Shown here: positions 8,622 to 18,195 of the stretch, in pieces | How positions within the stretch are numbered: position 1 is the first letter of the stretch | How the letters are laid out: every line of letters starts with the position of its first letter | NCBI GenBank assembly: GCA_037893225.1 | Contig: JAZGUH010000409.1 | Location: 434,001 to 498,000 of the forward strand | DNA length: 64,000 nucleotides | Direction of reading: 5' to 3' | Source of the DNA: Hippasteria phrygiana | Taxonomy: Eukaryota > Echinodermata > Asteroidea > Valvatida > Goniasteridae | Translations under genes and position numbers: made by a program | The notes under the pieces: generated by a model | Told to the model about the DNA's origin: nothing | The model's input: only the letters and a program-made list of their open reading frames with translations | Databases searched by the model: none

Positions 8622-11600
8622 GTAGGTCTTTCCTCATTGTCTATTTTGAAGTAACGTTAGGCATAACCATGGAGCATAGAGCAAGGAAGGATCATGGCTA
8701 GTGCGACAGTTCCCGATCATTGACAGTTCCGGATTACTTGATTAATTAACCCTCGGCCTCCTATACTTATCACAGCCTATCAAAAACTCTAAACACCAAC
8801 TCCCACAGTTTGTGTGTGTTTCAATCTGTCATTTGATAGGTTTTGATCTGTACAATAACTGGGTCGATTTTGGCCAGGCTAGGTGCACAGGAGGGTTAAA
8901 CAAGCATTAATTATTCCAAGTGCAACCAAATTTGTTTTTAAAGATTTTTTTCTTCATAAATTTCAATGTCCATCATTTTGCAATAGTCGAAAAGAAATTT
9001 TGAAGATCGCTTCACTGTTACCCATAATGCAGTTCATCGAAATTCATGAATTTTTAAACTACTTCTAGTTGGCCTCTATTAGGAATACCAGTCAAAAAAT
9101 GTTATTGTTTCCCCCGGCATGTAGTCAACATTCATCGTTCTTTTATTGACTTTACTAAGTTTACTTAATAGAAAATAATCTCATAATGTCACAGATTAAA
9201 ATATTTTGGCAAGTGAATTTACTGACTTGCCGTTTTCGCTGAAAGAATTTCATGCGCGTTTTAGACAGTTCCGGATCACCACCGTTTGCAATTTGCAATT
9301 GCGAATTTCCCCAGGGGTCCACATCATTCACTGACGTATAATTTGTTTTTCTTACTGTACAGTCGTAATAGATTGCATGGGATGCTTATTAAATCCAAGG
9401 CCAACAATGTATTGTTTTTGCCTTGTTCCGGCGAGTCTGTTTTTTTTTAAGCTGATGATTGTTAATGTTTGGGACGCACGCACTCTAGTCTTAGGCCCAA
9501 TGCAGGCTGCTCTGGAGCGCAGCACACACACGGCGAAGGCGCACATGCGAGGTGGTCAGCATACGCGTGATCCGGAACTGTCACATACGATTCGGAACTG
9601 TCGCGATTAATCCTGTAAAAAGACTGAGATTTAATTCCCTTTAAATTAAGTCTGTGGACATATTTGGTGTGAAGATGAAGAGGAGGTACGTATTTTACTA
9701 CGAAGTGACAACACTCCGAACACCAGCTGGCATACAGCGGTTTGTACGAAAAGTGATCCGGAACTGTCGCACTCACTGTACTATCGCCAGATCATGTCCA
9801 AATGTTTAAAAAGGCGATAGAGGGTCTAAGTTACTCTGACTAGGTTGCGCCAGCCCAGTCAATCAAACGTTTGGTTTGACCACCATTTTACCTCTACGGC
9901 AATTAGTGCAGGGCCCCTCTTTAGTTTTGATCAAATTAGAGTCAAGGGTATTTTTTCTCATTCCAAAATGACCTTTTCAACCTAAAGCAGACTTCTGTTA
10001 ATTCTAATGACATCTTTTTTTGTAATTTTGAACAGATCATTGTGGTAGAAAATGCAATTTTCTTTACGCACTTTACAAATGCTTTACGGCAGTTGATAAG
10101 TCATTTACTGGTAACAAAAAAGTTGATAGTGCAAAAGTAGTTCTATACTAAAATAGAATAGTCTTCATTAAATAAGGTTTAAGATAATAATTATCACTGT
10201 GGAGTCTGTGGTTATTGTTTAAAAATCATTGTAGTGTAAGATGTTTTACAGAACAAAAACATATAAGATCAAAGATCAGCAAGATCTAGACAAGACTGTT
10301 GTTTTCTTTGATAAAACAGATGATATTTTGCAACCCCAACAAGCCCTCAAGTCCCAATTCCAATCACAAGCTATTCAAATGGCATTCCTTTGTCATTGTT
10401 CATCCAATTACTTGTGACCGGCTTTATGAAAGGACTTCTGACTGGGCTTGCGAAAGGACTTGTGAAAGGACTTGCAGGGACTTGACTACTCTGCTCTAAG
10501 TTTGATTTAAGCATTTGAAAAGTTTGTATTCATCTGTAAGCGCCATGATCATTACTACGTGACGGACCTAAGTGCTTTGTAAGAAGCCACTATTATTATT
10601 ATTAATATACATACACATGTTAAGTACATTTGTATAATGTACATGTATATTATTTACGTTAAAAACCATATGACTTTATTTTAAAAATCATCTGTCATGT
10701 ACATGTGATTTTCTTGAAATTCTAGGAGGAGTTTAATAAGTATGTGGCTGACGGTGGGGATACGCTGCTCGTGGTGGACTTCTTTGCTGATTGGTGTGGT
10801 CCTTGCAAAGTGATAGGCCCAAAAGTTGTCGTAAGCATTTATTTTTATTTTTTTATTTATTAATTGGCATAGAGCCGGGATAGCCCACGAAAGTCTCTCG
10901 ACTTATTTCCAGTGGGGTCCCATGATAGAAGATGAGGAAGGAAGTCACAGTTTTAGACGTGGGAGGAAAACCCCAGAGAATAATTCTGGAGAAAACCCAC
11001 GGAATCAGGTAGGAACTGAAAACCCAATCCACATGTTGGCCCCAGCTGGGATTCGAACCAGGGTCACAGTGGTGGAAGGCGAGGAAAGTAGCACTACACC
11101 AACCTGATTTCCCAAATATGAGACTTGTTAGATTTTTACCGTTTAGGTAACTTTATTTAAGAATTGTTGGTAAAAAGCATTGTGGAGTCTGCAATAGACT
11201 TGAACCTGTGACTGGCTCCAGAATTGACCTATCGCGGTCGAATCGCGTCAACGCAGCTTGTGAATTATTGTCCAATCACATCAATTATAATTCCAAGGGG
11301 AACGCGCTAAATCTGAGACAAACAAAAATTACCACACAAAATTCCGATAGGGTTGTCTAAGGGGCGTGGTTAACTCGTAAACGACGATAGGTGAATACTG
11401 TGCCAGTGCTCTACCAATTGAGCTGTCCTGCCCTATGTTGGCAGTCTCCCAAATTGCCAGTGTCTTTGTTGGGGGGGGGGGGGGGGCACTAGTCAGAAGT
11501 CATAAACCCATAATGCCATATAGCCAGGGCTCACGCCCCAACTTTACGATACAACCTGGGATTGCTGGGAAGCAACATTGTAGGATCATTCAATGTGGAT

Positions 11601-14600
11601 ATGACTTTCTAACTTAAAAAAAATCTAAACATTTAAAAATGCATACTTTTAAAATAAATACATACAGTTGTATTTGTGTAGGTAATGAAAGTGAAATGTA
11701 TCAAGGAATGTAGGATGCCACAAAAAACCCAAGCCATTCCTTGAAGCTACATTACAGGTACCTCTAGTCAGTTTCCTTTGTGTTTTGTTTGATGATGTTA
11801 TAAGTTAAAAAGTCGCATCCTCATTACCCACAAGAGGTTTGTGCAGCCAAGCGTAACATACACAATAATCCAACAATGGATTGAAAATGTATGCAGAAAA
11901 TCGCGTGTATAGACGTCATCCCGCCTGGTGGCAATTTGTTTTGCTGCATTTGGTGTCATCTGGATTTAAAGGGTTAAGTGTTAGCTCAGTTGGTAGAGCA
12001 CTGGTACAGTATTTCGGAGGTGGCACAGTTTCAAACCCCACTCCTGCCAGTTTTCTTTGTTCACTTTGTTTGAAAATGCAATTCAGTTCAGTTAAAAAAC
12101 ATTTAAAAATGCATTTTTAACCCTAACCCTCCAGGGTATTTTGGCTAGAAACCCTGCCAGACGCATCAGATTGCATACTTTGTCACATTGACTTGTGTGC
12201 AGAGTGCAGCAAGGTCAAGCTGTCACCACAGATGCACTGTGCTGCGTCTGGCAGGGTTAGGGTTAAAGTAGTGTGTAATTAATAAATGTAAAATGATATC
12301 AAGGAATGTACATATGTAAGATGCCACAAAAATCCCAAGCAAATCATTGAAGCTAGAAGTACATTGCCCCCCCCCCCTACCCAAAGAAGGTGTCAAACCC
12401 TGTCCATAAGATAGATGCTGTTGCAGAGTAAAAGAGGATATTCTTTATCTGTTCTTATTTCAGGAAATGGCAAAGGAATTCACCAACGTGCTCTTTGCTA
12501 AAGTTAATGTTGATGAACAATCGGTATGTATGTCACTTCGTCACCGTTTTCACGAAACGACACTCGCGCGCACCTGGGTGTCAGTTCGTGAAACCGCGTA
12601 CTGAGTAAATTTCGGTTTCATGAACTGACACCTATAAGGCCAAACAAAAAATATTCCTCCACAGTCCTTTGCCAGTGGGGGGCAGGCGGGATTATTATAT
12701 TTTTTTACATTCCCCGGAAGTCCAACTTTAAACCATATACAAAGTAAAACAAAAACTGCCTTTTCAGCGATGGCCTCCGGGTCCTTCACTCCATCCAAAC
12801 AACACATACCCTATCCCTAAGCTCAGTCTGTCAGTGCTGACACTATCTCCTGGGGCTCAATGTCATTCTATGGACCACTTTTTGGTGGACGCGACCTTTG
12901 TGTGTTTTAGCTGTAGGGATTTGAGCTGGCTCAACATTCGACCAAAAAACCTCACAAAGTTTTGATGTGATAGCCATACTGCACATACAGTCAAACAAGA
13001 CTTTTACACCCAGTTTGCAATGAATGCTAAGCGTGTATTAATTAAAACCCTCCTATACTTATAACTATCACAGCCTATCAAAAACTCTAAACACCAACTC
13101 TCACAGTTTGTGTGTGTTTCAATCTGTCATTTGATAGGTTTTGATCTGTACAACAACTGGGTCGATTTTGGCCAGGTGCACAGGAGGGTTAAAGACGCCA
13201 TCTTGGCTTCCCCTGTGCATATACACGTTCAGTTGATGCACTTTTTTGTTTGAATATTTATTATTTAATCGTTTGTGTAAATATACAACAACAAAATTAA
13301 ATATTAAAATATATAGTGATTAAAGAATATAATTTAAAAAAATTGAGATTTTATTTTTTCATAAGTTTATTTCTCAAAAAGCGATTTTCATAACATTTTA
13401 GTCTTGTGCGTTATACATGTGTGCACTGTGGCCGCTCCTTGGGGTTTTTCCTAAGATCTTGGGAATTTTGGTGGAAAAAATATGGATTGCATAGGCGCAA
13501 AGTGCTTATTCCGATGCTCTTTGCGCAGTGTTTTCCCATTGCCTTGGGAATTCTTGGGAATTTTACTGGATGAATCTTGGGAATTTGAAGTTTGATGAGT
13601 GGCCACGCTGCATTTGTGTATTTCTGTACCGCGTGTATTGCCATCAAGTATTTATTGTGCGAAGTCACACACTGATACTAGAATATGAACTTTCAAACTC
13701 TGGAGTAAATTGTAGGGTCTTGTTTGTGCATTACAAATAATAAAGACGAATCAACCAGCGAAATCAATTCGAAAAAGAACCTTTTTTGGCGCAGGCCGAA
13801 AAATAGGGTCGGGCGGTCGAGGACAACCAAACAATTTTTGTGGGGGGGCCTAACGCGCGCGTATGAACACGCAAGGTGGTCGCACAATTGAAGGGGTAGC
13901 AGTTCTACAAGGAGGGGAAGAATGCTGATCAGAGGGTTGATTTTTCATTTTCAAAGTGATAAAGTAGTATTTTTTTCCTGTAATCAGATATGCTTTGTTA
14001 CGTAAATGGGGAAACTCAAGTTTTTAATTAATCAAAAGAAAACAAACACCCATTCATATTGAGTTGTAGGAGAAACTTTTTGTAAATAGATTTTGGATCA
14101 TCTTAGTCTTGGTCATTTTGTGTACATTTGTGATGTGCATACCGTGAGTTCAGTTTAAATGTGACCTGCTCCAGAAAAAGGTGATATAAGTCGCGCTATG
14201 CATTTACGTGTAATGGCCCTTTCAATGTTGAGAGGGTGAAATTTTTTGTCAAAATTCATGGCTTTTTTTTTCTTTCATGACATGTTAAATATATCTATAG
14301 TTTCAGGTTTCAGATTTGGTGCACAACAATGTTGATTTCAGTTAAAAACATAATCTTTTTAGAATGCATTTTTCCTTTGCATTGTATTAGAACTAGCTAT
14401 TTCAAAGCCTGTTTTCTCTGTTGTGCAATTCGAACTCCATAGAACTAATTAATATGCAAAAACGCGATATCTCCAGAACGGAAAGGGCTTTGGAGCTCTA
14501 TCATGTACCAAATGAAAGCTTACATTGCGGGCTTTCCGAACATACATAAAAGTCATTTTTCATATTTTGCGACATAATATACCTTTTTCCAGAGCGGGTC

Positions 14601-17600
14601 ACAAATGTTTAAACGCATGGGTTTAAATGCTTAGCAAATTAAACTGGAAAGCCACAGACCTAGTGTGCATTTGTCAAGTGCAGGAAAATCCAATATATAT
14701 ATATATATATATATAATGGCAATTCGGCATTTCGTTCCTGGTGTTTTCCGGAACTCCAACTTCCTGAATTGGGAATGTTTTTTCCAGAATGAGAATTGTT
14801 TCGTGGTCATTGGCTGGTGGTATTGATGTTAAAGCTGCTGGCTGTGTCAGTGCTCTGACAAAAAATCTAAATTGCGTGGATTTTCCCCTACTGACGAATT
14901 ATTGGAAAACGTATTTTTGAACAAAAACAGATCCATACAAAGTAACATTATGCTATTGAAAGAAAAATCACTGTTTTTCTACCAGGAAGTAGCTGAAGAT
15001 TGTGGGATATCGGCCATGCCAACATTCCAGTTCTACAAGGGTGGAAAGGTAAAGTCTTTGAAAATTGCATGTGGGTCATTCCATAAATATGGTAAAAATG
15101 TACATTCCTAAACTTTCTTGCCGGATTTTTCATGTACAGTTAGTCCACATATTCATGTTTGTGTTTTTATTGTTTAACCACCATCAGTGTGCATTAAATA
15201 AAACCAACAAAATTTGTATCATGAGAATGCATTGTTCTAATTTTGGTTGAAAAATAACCAAAAATTGTCACTTTATAGTCAAAAGGTTGTGACATTTAAA
15301 CACCGCATTCAAAAGTGTGATATTACCTTCTTTTGTAAGGGTTAACTTGGTCATTTGTAAACTCAAATGATTGATAACTCACCAATTGTGACAATAAAAC
15401 TGACATTTCATAAATAATTTGATATTTTCTTAACGTGAGAGGTTTGGCTAAAAATAGGTTCCTTATGTAAACGTTGTACGTTTAAAACTGCCTTGGGGCC
15501 TGGACGCTGATAATGACACGAGCCTTAGCACATTCTATATTTCCTCAGTAACAACCCTTACAACTTGAGTAAACTGGGAACATTTTAAAAGAATGGAAAA
15601 CCACCCGTTTCTTTTTACTCCAAATGAAAGAATCATAGATCATGTTTATGCAGTGTAAAAATTGGCTATAAGGTGTGAAAACTGAACGAGCTGCCTCTGC
15701 CTGAAAGAAAGTAGGGGATCCAGTTGGTGTAGTGGTGCATTCCTCGTTGACCCCAGTTCAAATCCTGCCTTGGGTGAAAAACATGTGGGTTGGGGTTTCA
15801 GTCTCTACCTGATTCGCTTTATAGTCACTTCGCCCAATAAGCCACTTCGCCCAATAAGCCACTTTATTTGCCCAATAAGCCACTTTATTTGCCCAATAAG
15901 CCACTTCGGTATTTAAACTGCGCATGTGCATAATGACATTTTATCCCGAATAATACCTGCGTGACCTAACGCGTGCATGTGAACGCAAAAGGTGTTAAAT
16001 TCAATCAGAATGGGCGTTCACGTAAACATGGCATGACATTCGGGCGTCAGCAATTTTATCCCGAATAACCTTTGACATTTGAGATACCGAACTGGCTTAT
16101 TCTTGAGTTTTATGAAAATCCTCCGTTCAGTGTTAGTTTAGTTTTGGAATGAATGTTGCATCCCGGCGTCGCTTTTTTTATCCTATATTATAATAAAGGT
16201 CAGCCATTCATTCCTTAGTTTTCCAAATGGTATTTTTTATCTCAACAAATAATTACACTGTCTGTAAAAACAAAATAGAGCGAAGTGGCATTTGGGCGAA
16301 GTGGCAATTGGGTGAAATGACCGACAACCCCTGATTCTGTTTTCTCCAGAATTATTCTCTGGGGTTTTCTTCCCACATCTAAAACTGTAATTAATAAGTC
16401 ATAAGACTTTCATATATAGACAGTCCTGGCCGAATACCAAATAAATAATGTTATTAACCAAAGTATACACCAGTGGAATTATACTTCTAAGTTCTGTCTG
16501 ACTTAGTTCATCATGTCCAAGGGTAAATAGACAAGGTGATCCGTGGGGATGTCGGACAACTCGACCGTTGGCCGACTCGACTCGAGACAACTCGACCGTT
16601 GAGACAACTCGACCGTTCAGACAACTCGACCGTTTACCAAGTCGTCCGTTGAGACAAGTCGACTTTGACATGGAGACAACTCGACCGTGCGATGCGTTGT
16701 ACATGATGTAGCTAGCGGAGCGCGTGGTATTTTCAACACAGGTTGCCCGTCAATGTTTGGGTATTTGCGTGTGCGCGTGGCCCAGAATGGTTCAGAATGT
16801 GTGGTATTACCGTGCGCGGGGACCCGGTCGGTGTACGGTGACACGGCATGCACGGCGAGCGCGACGCCGGGACCCAGCGCGTGCAAGGCCCGCGAGAGCG
16901 ACGCGGCATGCACGGTGCACTCCGCGGGCGGGCAGCCGCACCGGTATTTATCGCCGCACCGATGCGGTGATAGGCCGGTATTCTTAAACATCTCAGTTGA
17001 TGATGGCCAGTGTAGAGGCTAGTGGATTACAAAATGTAGTTTGTTATCAAAGTGTTATTCTAATCCCTCATCCCGGGCCCCCTGTGTACCCCAGCCCCGT
17101 CCAAAACGACAGCGCTGTCCGGCCCATCAACCATGTCACCCCGCAAAAAGAAAACTTCCCGGCCCCGCATATATATCCAATCCCAGTCCCCTGCCACAAA
17201 ATATAGACCGGCACGACAATTCACGTTACCCGGCCCCCTGTCATGCCTGCGTCCATCCCGGCCCCCTGTGTACCCAAGCCCCGTCCAAAACGACAGCGCT
17301 GTCCTGCCCATCAAAAGTCACCCCGTGCCGTTCCTTCCACAACCAATTCCCCTATCTACGAGTCGACTTGTCTCAACGGACGAGTTGTCTCAACGGACGA
17401 CTTGTCTCAACGGACGACTTGTCTTCCCATTTGACAAAAAAACGGTCGAGTTGTCTGAACGGTCGAGTTGTCTGAACGGTCGAGTTGTCTCGAGTCGAGT
17501 CGGCCAACGGTCGAGTTGTCCGAGCCCCATCCGTGGATCACACGTGTCGCCCTTTTTGGTCACTGCATCGCATTTGCAACTTTTCAAATGAGAGCAATTT

Positions 17601-18195
17601 TACATTTTAAGCCTATTTTACCACTTGACCTCCAATGACCTTTATGTGACCTGTAACATCAACATCATATAAATGTTTCCATGTTGCACCTAAGGCTCAA
17701 GTTTGATTGCAATTGGACTTCAACTTTTCAAATGAGACCAATTTTACATGTCAGCCAATTTTACAACTTGACCTCAGATGACCTTTGACCTTGGTATGTG
17801 AACTTTGACCTCATTAACATGAAGGTTCCCATGTTACATGTATAACCCACATTTGGTTCCAATTGGACTTCAACTTTTCAAATGACACCAAATGAGAGCA
17901 AAAACCTAACCTAAAACTTTAACATACGGTCATACGGGAACATGGGCTACACGGGCCACACACAGAACTCATGACTGGTGTGGTAGTGCCACCAAAACAT
18001 TCGTTTAGGCGACACAAAAACGGCAAATACAATGGATCAAGCACCCAGCTATGCGCTTATCTTTGCAACAGATTTGATATTTTGATTTGTAACAACTTTT
18101 TCTTCTCCCCCCCCCCCCCCCCCCCCCAGAAAGTGAAGGAGTTCCAAGGTGCCTCAGAGCAAAAGTTGCGTGAATTTGTCGTAAAACTCAAGTAA
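8583..18195 (+). CDS. Thioredoxin, five exons, 110 aa
   Basis: Exons 8583-8621, 10726-10830, 12464-12523, 14986-15048 and 18130-18195 join in phase 0 at every junction, all with GT donors and AG acceptors. The protein is a classic cytosolic-type thioredoxin: about 30 N-terminal residues, [10 protein letters not shown] with redox Cys37 and Cys40, a KVNVD strand, and the AMPTFQFY loop with the cis-Pro at 80. It ends [15 protein letters not shown]. It would reduce protein disulfides and be recycled by thioredoxin reductase. Family length is usually 104-108, so 110 is ordinary. Of the extra cysteines of vertebrate Trx1, the one matching Cys69 is present (Cys74), while those matching Cys62 and Cys73 are Gln and Ala. 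The start ATG has A at -3. There is no signal or mitochondrial leader. Introns are 1.6-3.1 kb and loaded with transposons. Confidence 0.95.
8750..8895. mobile_element. TTAA-flanked MITE, copy 1 (CCCTCC family)
   Basis: TTAA at 8746-8749 and 8896-8899 encloses about 146 bp beginning CCCTC and ending GAGGG, with the internal inverted pair CTATCAAAAACTCT / GATAGGTTTTGAT. Near-identical copies are at 13046 and 39082. It lies in thioredoxin intron 1. Confidence 0.8.
9781..9842 (+). repeat. Half copy of the 131-bp hairpin MITE
   Basis: Closely matches the right arm of the palindrome at 30993-31123 (CGCCAGATCATGTCCAAATG ... CTAAGTTACTCTGACTA). The left arm is missing. Confidence 0.75.
10726..10830 (+). 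CDS. Thioredoxin exon 2 (active site)
   Basis: Thirty-five codons from EEFNKY to GPKVV, including WCGPC, between acceptor TTCTAG and donor GTAAGC. Confidence 0.96.
10838..11107 (-). mobile_element. tRNA-derived SINE (family 1), 8 bp from a splice donor
   Basis: On the minus strand a tRNA-like head has GGTTGGTGTAGTG (A-box-like) near 11100 and GGTTCGAATCCCAGC (B-box-like) near 11050. A body and an A/T-rich tail follow, reaching 10838, just past the exon 2 donor. The body matches the SINE at 15714-16400. Confidence 0.7.
11228..11380 (+). repeat. Interspersed repeat shared with 30120-30275
   Basis: From CCTATCGCGGT to GTGGTTAACTCGTAAAC the two segments match over about 150 bp with few substitutions. 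Confidence 0.8.
11395..11512 (-). mobile_element. tRNA-derived SINE fragment (family 2)
   Basis: The reverse complement reads GGGCAGGACAGCTCAATTGG then TAGAGCACTGG, a tRNA-like A-box region, preceded by body sequence shared with 29975-30080 and 50220-50330. A run of about 14 G lies inside the copy. Confidence 0.6.
11971..12060 (+). mobile_element. tRNA-derived SINE fragment (family 2)
   Basis: A-box-like TTAGCTCAGTTGGTAGAGCA and degenerate B-box-like GTTTCAAACCCC, followed by the CTGCCAGTTTTCTTTGTTCAC body that also follows the tRNA head at 50244. In thioredoxin intron 2. Confidence 0.65.
12121..12262. mobile_element. TTAA-flanked MITE with telomere-like termini, copy 1
   Basis: TTAA flanks (12117-12120 and 12263-12266) enclose a 142-bp element starting CCCTAACCCTCC and ending GCAGGGTTAGGG, with inner inverted arms CCCTGCCAGACGCA / TGCGTCTGGCAGGG. 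Related termini occur at 37067 and 44815. In thioredoxin intron 2. Confidence 0.75.
12464..12523 (+). CDS. Thioredoxin exon 3
   Basis: Twenty codons, [20 protein letters not shown], between acceptor TTTCAG and donor GTATGT. Confidence 0.95.
13046..13188. mobile_element. TTAA-flanked MITE, copy 2 (CCCTCC family)
   Basis: TTAA at 13042-13045 and 13189-13192. Interior nearly identical to the copies at 8750 and 39082. In thioredoxin intron 3. Confidence 0.8.
14162..14601. mobile_element. MITE with TGACCTGCTCCAGAAAAAGG-type termini
   Basis: The left end TGACCTGCTCCAGAAAAAGG and right end CCTTTTTCCAGAGCGGGTCA are inverted, and AAATG occurs on both sides as a possible target duplication. About 440 bp, non-coding. 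In thioredoxin intron 3. Confidence 0.65.
14986..15048 (+). CDS. Thioredoxin exon 4 (cis-Pro loop)
   Basis: Twenty-one codons from EVAEDCGIS to YKGGK, with AMPTFQF, between acceptor CTACCAG and donor GTAAAG. Confidence 0.95.
15714..16400 (+). mobile_element. tRNA-derived SINE (family 1) split by a foldback transposon
   Basis: Head AGTTGGTGTAGTGG and B-box-like CAGTTCAAATCCTGCC are followed by a body that matches the reverse complement of the SINE at 10838-11107. The body is broken at CCTGATTC by the element at 15816-16329 and resumes with a second CCTGATTC. It is the host of that insertion. Confidence 0.75.
15816..16329. mobile_element. Foldback transposon FB16-a: 16-bp-repeat arms, exact 8-bp target duplication
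   Basis: The left tip GCTTTATAGTCACTTCGCCC leads into CACTTCGCCCAATAAGC units. The right arm has the same units inverted and ends GGGTGAAATGACCGACAACC. The 8-bp repeat CCTGATTC flanks it exactly (15808-15815 and 16330-16337), and the other SINE copy at 10838-11107 shows a single CCTGATTC at this point. The outermost dozen bases of the two tips are only partly complementary. The interior (about 350 bp) has no coding content. The name is a working label. Confidence 0.88.
16547..17528. mobile_element. Foldback transposon FB17: 17-bp-repeat arms, exact 8-bp target duplication
   Basis: The left arm (16547-16688) and right arm (17360-17528) are inverted copies built of 17-bp units, GACAACTCGACCGTTSA, with a GACAAGTCGTCCGTTGA variant block further in. 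Both arms share the non-repeat stretch GGCCGACTCGACTCGAG near the tip. The tips GGATGTC and GGGGCTC match only partly. ATCCGTGG flanks it exactly at 16539-16546 and 17529-17536. The interior holds a CpG-rich stretch (about 16790-16990) and a roughly 70-bp segment repeated at 17075 and 17262. No transposase is seen. Confidence 0.85.
17075..17330 (+). repeat. Direct duplication inside the FB17 interior
   Basis: A segment containing CCCCGTCCAAAACGACAGCG occurs twice, about 187 bp apart, within the CpG-rich core of the element. Confidence 0.75.
17575..17890 (+). repeat. Tandem repeat, period about 148 bp
   Basis: Two full units and a partial third, each starting near CAACTTTTCAAATGA and containing TTGACCTC and TGACCTTTGACC-like motifs. 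Confidence 0.75.
18107..18127 (+). promoter_or_regulatory. Homopolymeric C polypyrimidine tract of the thioredoxin intron 4 acceptor
   Basis: Twenty-one consecutive C directly precede the AG acceptor, next to a T-rich CTTTTTCTTCT stretch. This is an unusual all-C tract at a constitutive splice site. Confidence 0.8.
18130..18195 (+). CDS. Thioredoxin exon 5 with stop codon
   Basis: Twenty-one codons from KVKEF to VVKLK, then TAA, after an acceptor preceded by the poly-C tract. Confidence 0.95.
   Translation, partial: KVKEFQGASEQKLREFVVKLK

Noticed and set aside
12117..12266. Interstitial telomere sequence
   Set aside because: Only one or two CCCTAA units at each end, arranged as inverted termini beside TTAA, which fits a transposon better.
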